Shown here: positions 7,418 to 16,995 of the stretch, piece after piece
Position numbering within the stretch: position 1 is the first letter of the stretch
Layout: each line of letters starts with the position of its first letter
Source: Paenibacillus sp. PK3_47
GTDB taxonomy: Bacteria; Bacillota; Bacilli; Paenibacillales; Paenibacillaceae
Direction of reading: 5' to 3'
Length of the DNA stretch: 64,000 nucleotides
Assembly (NCBI RefSeq): GCF_023520895.1
Contig: NZ_CP026029.1
Location: 6,138,001-6,202,000, forward strand
Made by a program: the position numbers and the translations under genes
The notes under the pieces: model-generated
What the model was told of the DNA's origin: nothing
The model's database searches: none
What the model saw: the letters and a program-made list of their open reading frames with translations, nothing else

Positions 7418-10400
7418 GTGAAGAAGTATTTGCGTCAAGTGAATGCCGCAGTAATTTTTCTATTACTCATGTCATTGTTTCAACCAGGAGTGTATGTAAA
7501 CGCTGCAATGACCGATCTGCCTGCAACAGAGTACGGTAAGGTCATTGATGTGCGTAAAACGGAACTGGCACCGGGAGCGGTGTATACATGGCTTAATATG
7601 GAGAATGAGCGCGGGCAGCAAAAAATACATGCCGTTGAATTTGATCCGAAAAATCCGAATCTGGCGCTCCGGGCAGGCACCAAGAACGGCAAGGTATATG
7701 GAATGAAGGGTGTCACCGAAATGGCCGCTTATACGGATGCGCCGGGCAGCCGTGTTATCGCAGGGATCAACGGTGATTTCTACGAAATCTCCGGCTTTGC
7801 TACGGGCGTGCCTAACGGGCTGTTCATGGACGAAGGAAGAATTCTGAACAGCGCCAGTTCTACATATGCTTTCGGCCTGAAAGCGGACGGCAGCTCCATT
7901 TACGGTTCTCCCAAGCTTACAAAGCAGGTATCGGTCGGCGGCCAGACGGTGAATCTGACCAGCATTAACCGGTACCGGGATACGAACCATCTTGTTCTAT
8001 ATACGACAGACTACAATACATCCACCAAGTCGACGAGTGAAGGCGATGAAATCGTACTGGACATCGTGGAAGGTGAAGTGAAGAGCGGACAGACGCTGAA
8101 GCTGAAGGTAGCCGAAGTCCGCAAGAACCTGGGCGATACGCCGCTGGCTGCCGGACAAGTGGTTCTGTCCGCTTCCGGAACCTCCCGCGCAGTGGTAGCC
8201 AATCTGCAGGCGGGTGATGAAATCACGGCAAGCTTTGCCCTGGACGGGGAATGGAACGATGTCGTGATGGCGGTGGGCGGACAGGGGCCGCTAGTTAAAG
8301 ACGGAACCGTACAGACCAATGTAGGTCCGGCCGGTATCCACCCGCGTACTGCGATCGGTACCAAAGCGGACGGAAGCATCGTGCTGTTCGAAATCGACGG
8401 CAGAGCTCCGGGCTTCAGTGAAGGCGTCGAGACAGACGAGCTGGCCAAAATGCTGAAGGACATGGGCGTGGTGAACGCCATGAATCTGGACGGCGGAGGC
8501 TCTTCTACTTTTGTAGCGAGGATGCCGGGAACTTCCGGCGTCCAAATGATGAACCACGGCTCGGACGGCTACGAGCGGAAGACAGGGAACGGATTGCTGC
8601 TGGTCAACACCGCACCCGAGCTCACGACAGCTTCCACGCTGGCAGTACAGCCGAACGCCGAGCGGATTCTGGCAGGGGCGGCCTTTAAGTTCACAGCCGC
8701 CGGCATAGATGCGAACGGACAACCGGCTGCATACAGCGGACCGCTGACCTGGCAGGTTGACCCAAGCCTCGGAACGATTGACGGGGAAGGTCTGTTTAGA
8801 GCATCCGCTCAGGCAGGCACTGGCGTTGTAACTGCTGCAGCGGGAACAGTGCAGGGCAGCGGGGAGATTGAAGTGGTCGGCCAGCTGACAGAGCTGAAGT
8901 TCCCGGATGTAGTCAAGACCTACACTTCAGGTGCTGTAGAGAAGCTGTCCGTAACTGCACTGCGGGAGGGCCAGGTCATTCAGGCGGCTAACAGCAGTTA
9001 CGAATGGCGGGTGGAAGGCGGCATCGGGACGGTGGATGCAGACGGGATCTTCACCGCGACTAACGGGAATGGGGAAACCGGCAAGATTTATGTGAAGCAC
9101 GGAAATGTGGAAGCCTCATTTGAAGTGAATGTGGGTCTGCCGCCGGTGATTTTGGAGGATTTTGAAGCCGGACTCGGCAAGTATACGGCTACCGGTGCAG
9201 CAGCCAACTACACCCGGCTGGTCGAAATCACAGATCAGGATTTTATCCGGAACGGCGATAAGGCGCTGAAGCTGGAGTATGATTTTACAGGCAGGACCGG
9301 TACTTCGGGAGCCTATTTGACGGCATCCTCTACGGACAATCGCATCCAGATACCCGGCTATCCGGAGAAAATCGGCATGTGGGTATACGGAGACGGCCAG
9401 AAGCATTGGCTCCGCGCCCAGATCAGGGACGGGAACAACGCGGCTGTGCCGATCAACTTCACGGCTGCACTTCCCGGTGTGGACTGGACAGGCTGGAGAT
9501 ACGTTGAAGCGGATGTACCAACAGGAAAAGCAACTCCGCTGACTATGGATATGCCGGTCCGTTACATGGAGACAAGCAACAATAACAAAACGGCCGGTGC
9601 TTTGTATATTGATGACATCCGCGCTGTATACGGACCTCTGAATGAAGATACAACACCGCCGGTGATGAAGGATGTGTATCCGGCTGACAACGAGATCGTC
9701 AAGACGGCCACACCGACGATTTCAGTCACTGCCGAGGATGCAGGCTATGATCCGGTCATTCATCCGGGGACAACATTGATAGATCCGGACAAAACGCGTG
9801 TGTATGTAGACGGCCAATTGGTTGAACACGGCTTCTATCCGCCAAAAGGCACCATTACCTACAAACCAAAAACCGCCTTGGCGGAAGGACGTCATAAAGT
9901 GAAGGTGGCCATCCGTGACCTTGACGGAAACCAGACGATTAAAGAATGGTACTTCATGGTCAATCTGGGCTCCCCTTATTATGTGTACGATACACCGGAG
10001 ACAGTATATGCCGGTAACACCTACACACTGGATGTAAGAGCTGTGAAGGCGAACATTCTGAAGGAAGGGCACATTGCCTTCAAATTCGATCCTGCTGCAG
10101 TACAAGATCTGCAGGTGATCCGCGGAGATAAAGTAACATCAGCGCAGCTTGAGCCGGTCATTGACCCGGCAGCAGGGGAAGTGCGCCTGAATCTGAGTAA
10201 TCTGAATGAAGCGAATCTGTCGGACAGCGAGCTTATTGGACAAATCCGTTATACGGTAAGCAATGCGTATGTCGGCCCGCACACGCTTGAAGAAATATCC
10301 GATCCGGCCAAAGAAGTGTCCAAGCCGCTTGTCATCGAAAACACTTCAGGGTCTGTAACCTCAGCCGAAGGTACCGGAACTCCGATCAACTTTGTAGGAG

Positions 10401-13400
10401 CCGCTGCCGGGCTGACGGTAAAAACACAGCTCAAGCTCACCTGGAATCACTATGACATGGCTCAGGGCTTCCCGGCAGCGTTTGCTGTCAGCGAGATGAC
10501 CGGGGGCGCGGCCGTTGAAGGTGCGAAGCTGCTGATAAACGGAGCGGAAGCAGCTGCTGCCGTCACCGGAGCAACCGGTGTTCTGACAACCGAGGCGGCG
10601 ACGGCAGCAGCAGGGACCTATAAGGTCCAGGCCGTTAAAGGCAATGCCTACAGTCCGGTCATGACCTTTAAAGTAGCACCGCATGCCGGAACAGCAGCAC
10701 CCCGCAACATCAATGTAACTATGGGAGAGGATGCGGAAACTTCACGCCAGCTGACCTGGCAGACTGAGCCGCTAACGACAGAAACTGTAGTTGAGCTGGT
10801 GAAAGCATCAGAATTCACGGATTTTGCAGACAGCAATGTGCTGCGGATTACGGGTACCAGCTCCATCTATAACACCAACAATGACGGAACGGTGCGTGTG
10901 CATAAAGCCGAGGTTACCGGCCTTGAGCCAGGTACTTCCTATGTATACCGTGCCGGTGATGGAGACAGCAATGTCAGCCAGCAGGGAACCTTCCGTACGA
11001 ACGCAGCTGAAGGAGAAGCAACTAAATTCCTCTTCATCGGCGATTCACAGGCAGATTCACAGGCCGGCTTTGCCCTGTGGGGCGATACGCTTGCCAAAGC
11101 TATGGAATCTATGCCCGATGCAGACATGCTGGTGCATGCCGGGGATATGGTTGATAAAGGCTTTGAGCAGGAGCAGTGGAACTGGTGGTTTGAGGCTGCT
11201 CAGGAGCAGCTGCTGAATACAACCCTTGTTCCCGTTATCGGCAACCATGAAGTGAATGGTTCGAACGGCACCGGGGACTATACAGCCCAGTTCCATAATC
11301 CGCAGAACGGCGCAGCCAGTGTGAAAAACACGAGTTTTTCTTTTGACATTCAGGATACACACTTTGTCGTGCTCAACACAGAATACGGAAGTCTGTTTGA
11401 TGAGCAGGCCGAGTGGCTGGATGAAGACCTGGGCAGCACGGACAAGAAGTGGAAAGTGATATTTTTCCATCAGGGACCTTACGGCAGCATGTACGCCAAT
11501 CAGAATGTTCAGGCCAAGTGGGTGCCGGTGTTCGATCAGCACGGGGTGGATCTCGTCATGAACGGCCATGATCATATCTACCTCAGAACCTACCCTATGA
11601 AGGGCGGAGCCATCGTGCCGGAAGGACAGGGAACCAGATATGTGATCGGCGGCTCCTCCGGTCCGAAGTTCTATGCGCTCACAGAATACTTCTGGCAGGA
11701 AAAGATTGACGACAAGCAGGAACAGATTTTTACAGCCGTAGAGATTACAGGTGATGAAATTAATATTGTGGCCAGAACAGCCGGAGGACGTGAGGTAGAC
11801 CGGTTTGCGATTGTCAAAAAGGACCCGGAGACCCTGATTCTTGACCGGACGTCTGCCGAAATGCTGCCAGGCGAAAGCCTGAAGCTTGAGGCAACCGTAG
11901 GACCGGAAGATGCATCGGTAAAAGAAGTGGTGTGGTCAGTAGTGGAATCTGATCCGGCCGCTACAGTAACCGTTGATACGTATGGTTTGGTGACGGCTCT
12001 ACAACCGGGTACAGCCACCGTAAGAGCAGCTGTATACGGATATCCCGGGATTTACGCAGAGAGCCAAATTACAGTAAAAGATGCTATTCAAAGTCTTGAG
12101 CTGCAGGGCAGACTAACGCTTAAACCGGGGGCTCAGGATCAGACGGTAACAGAAGCCGTCTACTATTCGGGCAGCCGGCACACAGTGACGGAAGGGCTCG
12201 TCTATGCCAGCACTGACGAGAGCGTCGCTACGGTAAGTGACAATGGATTAGTGCATGCATTAGCACAAGGCTCCACCGTCATTTCGGTCACATATCAGGA
12301 CTTCAGTGCCAGTTATAACCTGAACGTCACGCTGGAAGATCCGGCAATGACAGCGATTCAGCTTGACGGACCTCGGGCGCTTGCTGCAGGAGCATCCGGA
12401 ACAGCGGTTGTTCAGGCGGTATTCAGCGATGGAAGCCTGGTGGAGATCCTGGAAGGCATCCTGTACAGCACTTCCGATCCGTCGGTTGCTGCTATTGATG
12501 ACAATGGATTTATTCAGGCTTTGGCAGAAGGAACTACAGTGATCAGCGCGGTATATCAGTCATGGAGTGCAGATTACACGCTAACCGTAACTTCCGTTAC
12601 GCCGGAAGTTACCCTCGAGAAGCTTGAGTTCAGCGGGCTTGCTGCCCAGCTGATAACAGGCCAGAGTGCTGCGGCAGCTGTAACAGCAGTCTACAGTGAC
12701 GGAACTTCAGTCCTGGTGACAGGAGACGCTGTAATTACAAGCAGTAATCCTGCTGTGGCTGACATTGTGAACGGTTCTACAGTCCGGGCACTGCAGGCAG
12801 GCAGCACCACAATTTCAATCAGCTTCGGCGGTAAAACCCTGGAGTTTGTGATTGCAGTAAGTAATCCGTCAGGAGGCAATCCTGGACCTGCTCCAACACC
12901 AACACCCGCACCAACACCGGGACCTTCGGGTACACCTGCTCCAACGGGACCGGTGAATACAGGCATCCTGCAAGCATCAGCCGAACAGCTGTCGGTGAAG
13001 AACGCAGCAGGAGAGGTAGTGCTGACAACTGCCGGCCATCTGAATGAACTGATCCTGCCGGGTAATGCAGCCGGAGTGCTGGGTAACGCACCGCTGCGCG
13101 TGGAGGCGCCCAACCTGAGTCTGGGCATTCCCGGACAAGTGCTTGCCGAGCTCAGCAGTCTGCTTCCAGGCGGCCAGCTTGAAGGCAGCACCATATCACT
13201 GGCAGTGAGGCCTGTAGCACCGGCTAAGACAGCTGCACTGCTTACGGCTTCCTCCAGCCGCACAGGTGCTGAGGTGAACACGGTAAGCGATATGATGGAA
13301 TTTGCACTAACGATTACTGCAGAAGACGGCACAGCTTATACATTAAGCCAGTTCCGCCAGCCGGTCAGCTTAACATTTAACGTAAATCCGGGAACTGATC

Positions 13401-14077
13401 CGGAGCTGACAGGTGTCTATTATATTGCAGAAGACGGTACGCTTCAGTATATCGGCGGAAATTTGGCGGACGGCAAAATAACCGCCTCTGTCAGCCATTT
13501 CAGTAAATATGCCGTACTGGAATACAACAAAACATTTGATGATGTACGTCCAGGACACTGGGCGGAAAGCGCAGTAAAGCAGCTCGCGGCGAGACAGCTG
13601 GCAGAGGGCGTATCCGTAAACCGGTTTGATCCGGACCGGGCTGTAACCCGGGCGGAATTCACCGCGATGCTCGTAAGAGCTCTTGGGCTTACAGGAACGG
13701 GAAGCTCTTCCTTCGGCGATGTAGCAGCAGACAAATGGTACGCAAACGATGTAGCGCTGGCTGTACAGGCCGGCCTCGTGAACGGCCGGACATCATCCAG
13801 CTTCGCACCGGATGCCGTAATTTCACGCCAGGAAATGGCGGCGATGCTGGTCCGTTCTTATGCATATGCTGCGAATCTGGAGCTTTCCGAAGCTTCTGGC
13901 AGCCCAGGCTTTACCGATGTGACAGCTGCTCCACAGTGGGCACAGGCAGCCATCGGCCAGGCCCGTGAGCTTGGACTGATGAACGGGCGGACCGCAGAAC
14001 GGTTTGCACCGGCAAGTAATGGAACACGTGCCGAAAGTGCGCAAATGATCCTGAACCTGCTGGACAGCTTAGACTAG
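7418..14077 (+). CDS. Giant S-layer-anchored phosphodiester glycosidase/metallophosphatase
   Basis: 2219 residues, GTG start with GGAGGGG 10 bases upstream. Approximate order: signal peptide (1-30); phosphodiester glycosidase (NAGPA/DUF2233) domain (50-395) with GINGDFYE and NLDGGGSST motifs; Ig-like domains (400-570); a jelly-roll carbohydrate-binding-like domain (575-740); Ig-like (745-845); cohesin-like domain (850-990); Ig-like (1000-1090); purple-acid-phosphatase-type Fn3 (1095-1190); calcineurin-type metallophosphoesterase (1200-1475) with GDSQ, GDMVD, GNHE, HQGPY and NGHDHIY metal ligands; four Big2 domains (1480-1815); Pro/Thr linker (1820-1850); a spacer domain; three SLH domains (2050-2215). 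NAGPA removes GlcNAc linked through phosphodiester; the second catalytic domain would cleave phosphomonoesters or diesters. I infer a wall- or glycan-degrading phosphate-scavenging enzyme held at the S-layer. Confidence 0.88.
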   Translation: MKKYLRQVNAAVIFLLLMSLFQPGVYVNAAMTDLPATEYGKVIDVRKTELAPGAVYTWLNMENERGQQKIHAVEFDPKNPNLALRAGTKNGKVYGMKGVTEMAAYTDAPGSRVIAGINGDFYEISGFATGVPNGLFMDEGRILNSASSTYAFGLKADGSSIYGSPKLTKQVSVGGQTVNLTSINRYRDTNHLVLYTTDYNTSTKSTSEGDEIVLDIVEGEVKSGQTLKLKVAEVRKNLGDTPLAAGQVVLSASGTSRAVVANLQAGDEITASFALDGEWNDVVMAVGGQGPLVKDGTVQTNVGPAGIHPRTAIGTKADGSIVLFEIDGRAPGFSEGVETDELAKMLKDMGVVNAMNLDGGGSSTFVARMPGTSGVQMMNHGSDGYERKTGNGLLLVNTAPELTTASTLAVQPNAERILAGAAFKFTAAGIDANGQPAAYSGPLTWQVDPSLGTIDGEGLFRASAQAGTGVVTAAAGTVQGSGEIEVVGQLTELKFPDVVKTYTSGAVEKLSVTALREGQVIQAANSSYEWRVEGGIGTVDADGIFTATNGNGETGKIYVKHGNVEASFEVNVGLPPVILEDFEAGLGKYTATGAAANYTRLVEITDQDFIRNGDKALKLEYDFTGRTGTSGAYLTASSTDNRIQIPGYPEKIGMWVYGDGQKHWLRAQIRDGNNAAVPINFTAALPGVDWTGWRYVEADVPTGKATPLTMDMPVRYMETSNNNKTAGALYIDDIRAVYGPLNEDTTPPVMKDVYPADNEIVKTATPTISVTAEDAGYDPVIHPGTTLIDPDKTRVYVDGQLVEHGFYPPKGTITYKPKTALAEGRHKVKVAIRDLDGNQTIKEWYFMVNLGSPYYVYDTPETVYAGNTYTLDVRAVKANILKEGHIAFKFDPAAVQDLQVIRGDKVTSAQLEPVIDPAAGEVRLNLSNLNEANLSDSELIGQIRYTVSNAYVGPHTLEEISDPAKEVSKPLVIENTSGSVTSAEGTGTPINFVGAAAGLTVKTQLKLTWNHYDMAQGFPAAFAVSEMTGGAAVEGAKLLINGAEAAAAVTGATGVLTTEAATAAAGTYKVQAVKGNAYSPVMTFKVAPHAGTAAPRNINVTMGEDAETSRQLTWQTEPLTTETVVELVKASEFTDFADSNVLRITGTSSIYNTNNDGTVRVHKAEVTGLEPGTSYVYRAGDGDSNVSQQGTFRTNAAEGEATKFLFIGDSQADSQAGFALWGDTLAKAMESMPDADMLVHAGDMVDKGFEQEQWNWWFEAAQEQLLNTTLVPVIGNHEVNGSNGTGDYTAQFHNPQNGAASVKNTSFSFDIQDTHFVVLNTEYGSLFDEQAEWLDEDLGSTDKKWKVIFFHQGPYGSMYANQNVQAKWVPVFDQHGVDLVMNGHDHIYLRTYPMKGGAIVPEGQGTRYVIGGSSGPKFYALTEYFWQEKIDDKQEQIFTAVEITGDEINIVARTAGGREVDRFAIVKKDPETLILDRTSAEMLPGESLKLEATVGPEDASVKEVVWSVVESDPAATVTVDTYGLVTALQPGTATVRAAVYGYPGIYAESQITVKDAIQSLELQGRLTLKPGAQDQTVTEAVYYSGSRHTVTEGLVYASTDESVATVSDNGLVHALAQGSTVISVTYQDFSASYNLNVTLEDPAMTAIQLDGPRALAAGASGTAVVQAVFSDGSLVEILEGILYSTSDPSVAAIDDNGFIQALAEGTTVISAVYQSWSADYTLTVTSVTPEVTLEKLEFSGLAAQLITGQSAAAAVTAVYSDGTSVLVTGDAVITSSNPAVADIVNGSTVRALQAGSTTISISFGGKTLEFVIAVSNPSGGNPGPAPTPTPAPTPGPSGTPAPTGPVNTGILQASAEQLSVKNAAGEVVLTTAGHLNELILPGNAAGVLGNAPLRVEAPNLSLGIPGQVLAELSSLLPGGQLEGSTISLAVRPVAPAKTAALLTASSSRTGAEVNTVSDMMEFALTITAEDGTAYTLSQFRQPVSLTFNVNPGTDPELTGVYYIAEDGTLQYIGGNLADGKITASVSHFSKYAVLEYNKTFDDVRPGHWAESAVKQLAARQLAEGVSVNRFDPDRAVTRAEFTAMLVRALGLTGTGSSSFGDVAADKWYANDVALAVQAGLVNGRTSSSFAPDAVISRQEMAAMLVRSYAYAANLELSEASGSPGFTDVTAAPQWAQAAIGQARELGLMNGRTAERFAPASNGTRAESAQMILNLLDSLD

Positions 14078-14106
14078 ACCCCTATTACAGCTGAAAAGAC
14101 AGGTAT

Positions 14107-14147
14107 GGCAGCAGTTCTCCGGTGATTTGGAGGGCTGCTGCTTTTTT
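14107..14147 (+). terminator. Terminator after the surface-protein gene
   Basis: GCAGCAGTTCTCC (14108-14120) pairs with GGAGGGCTGCTGC, followed by TTTTTT at 14142-14147. Confidence 0.9.
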
Positions 14148-14232
14148 CTATGAGACGCTAAATGTTTATTCTGTCCGCACATATGTTAAAATGACAATTA
14201 TACTTCATGTTTTAATACACAAGGAGGCTTCT

Positions 14233-14559
14233 ATGCTACCGATTCAACCTCAAGACATCCAGGTCCGGATTGACCAGTTCACCGGCCAGGATCTATACAT
14301 GCACCTTGAAATGACAACAGGGGCTTATGCTGTCAGCCCGGCGTCTGCGTTCATCAGCAATGCGGCCGTCAGTTTTACCAACGGATCTATTTCCGGCTCC
14401 GGCCCTTACCGTGTGGGGCTTAAGACGCCCCAAGGCTGGATCTATGCTGAAGGTCTCACCCATGTGGATGAGAGTGACAAGGAGCGCCTGATTATGGCAG
14501 GGCATGACAGCCAAGGCAAGCTTATTGTCGCCTTGCAGCTGAGCCGGGAGAAGTTCTGA
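14233..14559 (+). CDS. yojF: YojF family protein (DUF1806)
   Basis: 108 residues starting at the ATG at 14233, chosen because AAGGAGG lies 5 bases upstream; the frame stays open further upstream but without a start signal. The family is small, cytoplasmic and of unknown biochemical role. In B. subtilis yojF is co-transcribed with yojG (bshB2), and the same arrangement is seen here: its TGA overlaps or abuts the next gene. A supporting role in bacillithiol metabolism is inferred from this linkage only. Confidence 0.85.
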   Translation: MLPIQPQDIQVRIDQFTGQDLYMHLEMTTGAYAVSPASAFISNAAVSFTNGSISGSGPYRVGLKTPQGWIYAEGLTHVDESDKERLIMAGHDSQGKLIVALQLSREKF

Positions 14560-14582
14560 TGAGACTGGAGGAGCAGGTAACT

Positions 14583-15257
14583 ATGAATACTAAACAAACC
14601 GAGCATAAACGTATACTGGCCGTATTTCCCCATCCCGACGATGAATCTTTTGTATGTGCAGGGACACTGGCTAAGTACATAGATGAAGGTGCTGAGGTCA
14701 CCTATGCCTGTCTGACACTGGGGGAGATGGGCCGCAATATGGGCATCCCGCCTTTTGCCAACCGGGTGACATTGCCGGCGATCCGCAAGGAGGAACTGGA
14801 AGCGTCCAGCCGTGCAATCGGGATCCAGGATTTAAGGATGCTCGGCTTCCATGATAAAATGATTGAGTTCGAAGACCAGCAGCTGCTGGATTCCCGGATT
14901 CTTGCGCTGATCGAGGAACTGCGGCCTTCCCTCGTTATAACCTTTTATCCCGGCTTCAGTGTACATCCCGATCACGATGCCACCGGAGCCGCTGTTACCC
15001 GGACCCTCCGGGCGCTTCCCCCGGCAGAACGTCCGTTGGTATACTGCAGCGCGTTCTCCATCAATCATGAACAGGTCATCGGCAAAGCTGATGTGAAAGT
15101 AGATGTTACCGGCTATCTGGATAAAAAAATGGCGTCGATTGAGTCTCACCGCTCACAGTTTCAGGCGGCTGAACTCGTTGGGAACAAGGTTTTGACCGAG
15201 CAGGAGATCCGCAGCCGTTATGGAACCGAACAATTTTGGACTTACCGGTTCAACTGA
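14583..15257 (+). CDS. bshB2: Bacillithiol biosynthesis deacetylase BshB2
   Basis: 224 residues in the PIG-L/LmbE zinc deacetylase family: N-terminal FPHPDDESF zinc-binding motif (AHPDDE type) and the downstream HPDHDATG motif. BshB enzymes remove acetyl from GlcNAc-malate to give GlcN-malate, the second step of bacillithiol synthesis in the cytoplasm. ATG 14583 is preferred over the ATG at 14559 that overlaps the yojF stop, because GGAGGAG lies 9 bases before it. Second gene of a two-gene operon. Confidence 0.88.
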   Translation: MNTKQTEHKRILAVFPHPDDESFVCAGTLAKYIDEGAEVTYACLTLGEMGRNMGIPPFANRVTLPAIRKEELEASSRAIGIQDLRMLGFHDKMIEFEDQQLLDSRILALIEELRPSLVITFYPGFSVHPDHDATGAAVTRTLRALPPAERPLVYCSAFSINHEQVIGKADVKVDVTGYLDKKMASIESHRSQFQAAELVGNKVLTEQEIRSRYGTEQFWTYRFN

Positions 15258-15281
15258 TTATTTATAGATTGAAAGTGGCAG

Positions 15282-15313
15282 GATATCACCAGAAATGGTG
15301 GTATCTTTTTTTT
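15282..15313 (+). terminator. Terminator of yojF-bshB2
   Basis: GATATCACC (15282-15290), 6-nt loop, GGTGGTATC (15297-15305), then eight T residues. Confidence 0.92.
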
Positions 15314-15423
15314 GTCGAAAGCAGGTAAAATATGTATTTCATATTTTTTTGGATTTACTATATATCTCACATGCTAAGTTAAGCTATAATGAGGTCTAAA
15401 AAAAGAGAAAATGGGGACAGTCG

Positions 15424-16776
15424 ATGAATCAAACAAAAGGTGACACAAATCTGCTCTCGGAAAAGAAGGAGCGGTTTTCTTCCAGCGGTTTTATTCTTGC
15501 CGCTATCGGAAGTTCGGTAGGACTGGGAAACATGTGGAAATTCCCCTACATTACAGGTGAGAACGGCGGCGCTGCATTTTTCCTGCTCTTTATCGTCTGT
15601 CTCGTGCTGATCGGCTTGCCGGTGCTGCTGGCGGAGCTGGCCATCGGACGCAGCGGGCGCGGAAGCGCAGCAACTTCATTTATCCGCGCCGGAGGCGGCA
15701 AAGGCTGGAAATTACCCGGAATTCTGCAGGTCATTGCACCGTTCCTGATCCTTTCCTTCTATGTGATCGTTGCCGGCTGGACGCTGCATTACGCTGTGAT
15801 TGCTTTTAACGGAAATTTGTTCAGCACCAATGATTATGCAGGGCAATTCGGCTCCTTTGTCTCCGGATATATGCCGATTGTCTGGCAGGGTGTGGCGATG
15901 CTGATTACAGCTGGCGTGGTTATTCTCGGCGTATCCGGCGGGATTGAGAAGTTTAATAAAGTGCTGATTCCGGGACTGGTTATTCTTCTTATTGTGCTGA
16001 TGATCCGTGCGCTTACGCTGCCGGGTGCAGACCAGGGGGTATCGTTCTTTCTGAAGCCTGACTTCTCAGTGCTTACCGCGGAATCTGCGCTGGTTGCCTT
16101 GGGACATGCTTTCTTCTCCCTGTCGCTTGGCATGGGGATTCTGCTGACCTACGGATCTTATGTCGATAAGAATCAGTCGCTCGGCACGGCTACCCTGGCC
16201 ATTGGCGCCGGAGATCTGATCTATGCATTCATCGCCGGACTGATTATTTTCCCGACGACGTTCTCGTTCGGCATTGCTCCGGACCAGGGTCCCTCCCTGA
16301 TCTTTGTAGCGCTGCCTGCTGCATTCTCGGCTATGCCTCTGGGTGCTTTCTTCGGCGGGCTGTTCTTCATCCTGCTGGCGATTGCCGCGATGACCTCGGC
16401 CGTTTCTCTGCTTGAAGTTCCGGTATCCTATGCGATGGAGCGCTGGAACTGGAGCCGCCAGCGTGCAGTCTGGATTCTGGCGCTGGTCTGTTTCCTGGTC
16501 GGAATTCCTTCAGCCATGTCACTGGGTATGTTCCCTGAGCTTACGTTCGGCGGCAAAGCGCTGTTCGACTGGGTGGACTTCATTACCTCCAACATTATGC
16601 TGCCGCTTGGCGGTCTGCTGATTACCGTATTTGCCGGATACTTCTGGAAAGGGGCAGCCGAAGCGGCCGGACTGAAGGCAGGCTGGTTCCGCATCTGGCT
16701 GTTCATGCTCCGCTATGTTGCGCCTATTCTGGTGTTCCTGGTGCTGCTGCATACTTCGGGGATTCTTAAGTTTTAG
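15424..16776 (+). CDS. Neurotransmitter:sodium symporter family transporter
   Basis: 450 residues, about 11 membrane helices. The N-terminal GLGNMWKFPY motif of helix 1 forms part of the Na+ and substrate site, and the unwound helix 6 region SFFSLSLGMG is also recognisable. Length and 11-helix organisation match bacterial LeuT-fold amino-acid symporters such as MhsT and YocR rather than 12-helix eukaryotic members. Probable substrate is an amino acid; which one cannot be read from sequence. Monocistronic, with TATAAT at 15385-15390 as likely -10 element but no clear -35. Confidence 0.9.
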   Translation: MNQTKGDTNLLSEKKERFSSSGFILAAIGSSVGLGNMWKFPYITGENGGAAFFLLFIVCLVLIGLPVLLAELAIGRSGRGSAATSFIRAGGGKGWKLPGILQVIAPFLILSFYVIVAGWTLHYAVIAFNGNLFSTNDYAGQFGSFVSGYMPIVWQGVAMLITAGVVILGVSGGIEKFNKVLIPGLVILLIVLMIRALTLPGADQGVSFFLKPDFSVLTAESALVALGHAFFSLSLGMGILLTYGSYVDKNQSLGTATLAIGAGDLIYAFIAGLIIFPTTFSFGIAPDQGPSLIFVALPAAFSAMPLGAFFGGLFFILLAIAAMTSAVSLLEVPVSYAMERWNWSRQRAVWILALVCFLVGIPSAMSLGMFPELTFGGKALFDWVDFITSNIMLPLGGLLITVFAGYFWKGAAEAAGLKAGWFRIWLFMLRYVAPILVFLVLLHTSGILKF

Positions 16777-16797
16777 CGTTCAGCTGAATTATAAAGA

Positions 16798-16848
16798 AGG
16801 GGTGTCCCATAAGCCATATCATGGCTGCTTGGGACGCCCCTTAGTTTT
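16798..16848 (+). terminator. Terminator after the sodium symporter gene
   Basis: GGGGTGTCCCA pairs with TGGGACGCCCC (about 16799-16809 with 16830-16840), followed by TTAGTTTT. The remaining 150 bases up to the next gene show nothing notable. Confidence 0.85.
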
Positions 16849-16995
16849 GTCTTAGAGGTTTGTTATCGCTTGGGCGAACGCTGCCGCTTTTCCACAATCG
16901 TTCCGTCCGCTCCGCTGCTTTAATCGTAAGTACTCCCCAGTCTTCTTAAAATCACAAATAACTAAAGGGACGCACTTTTTTGTTATTCAGACGGA

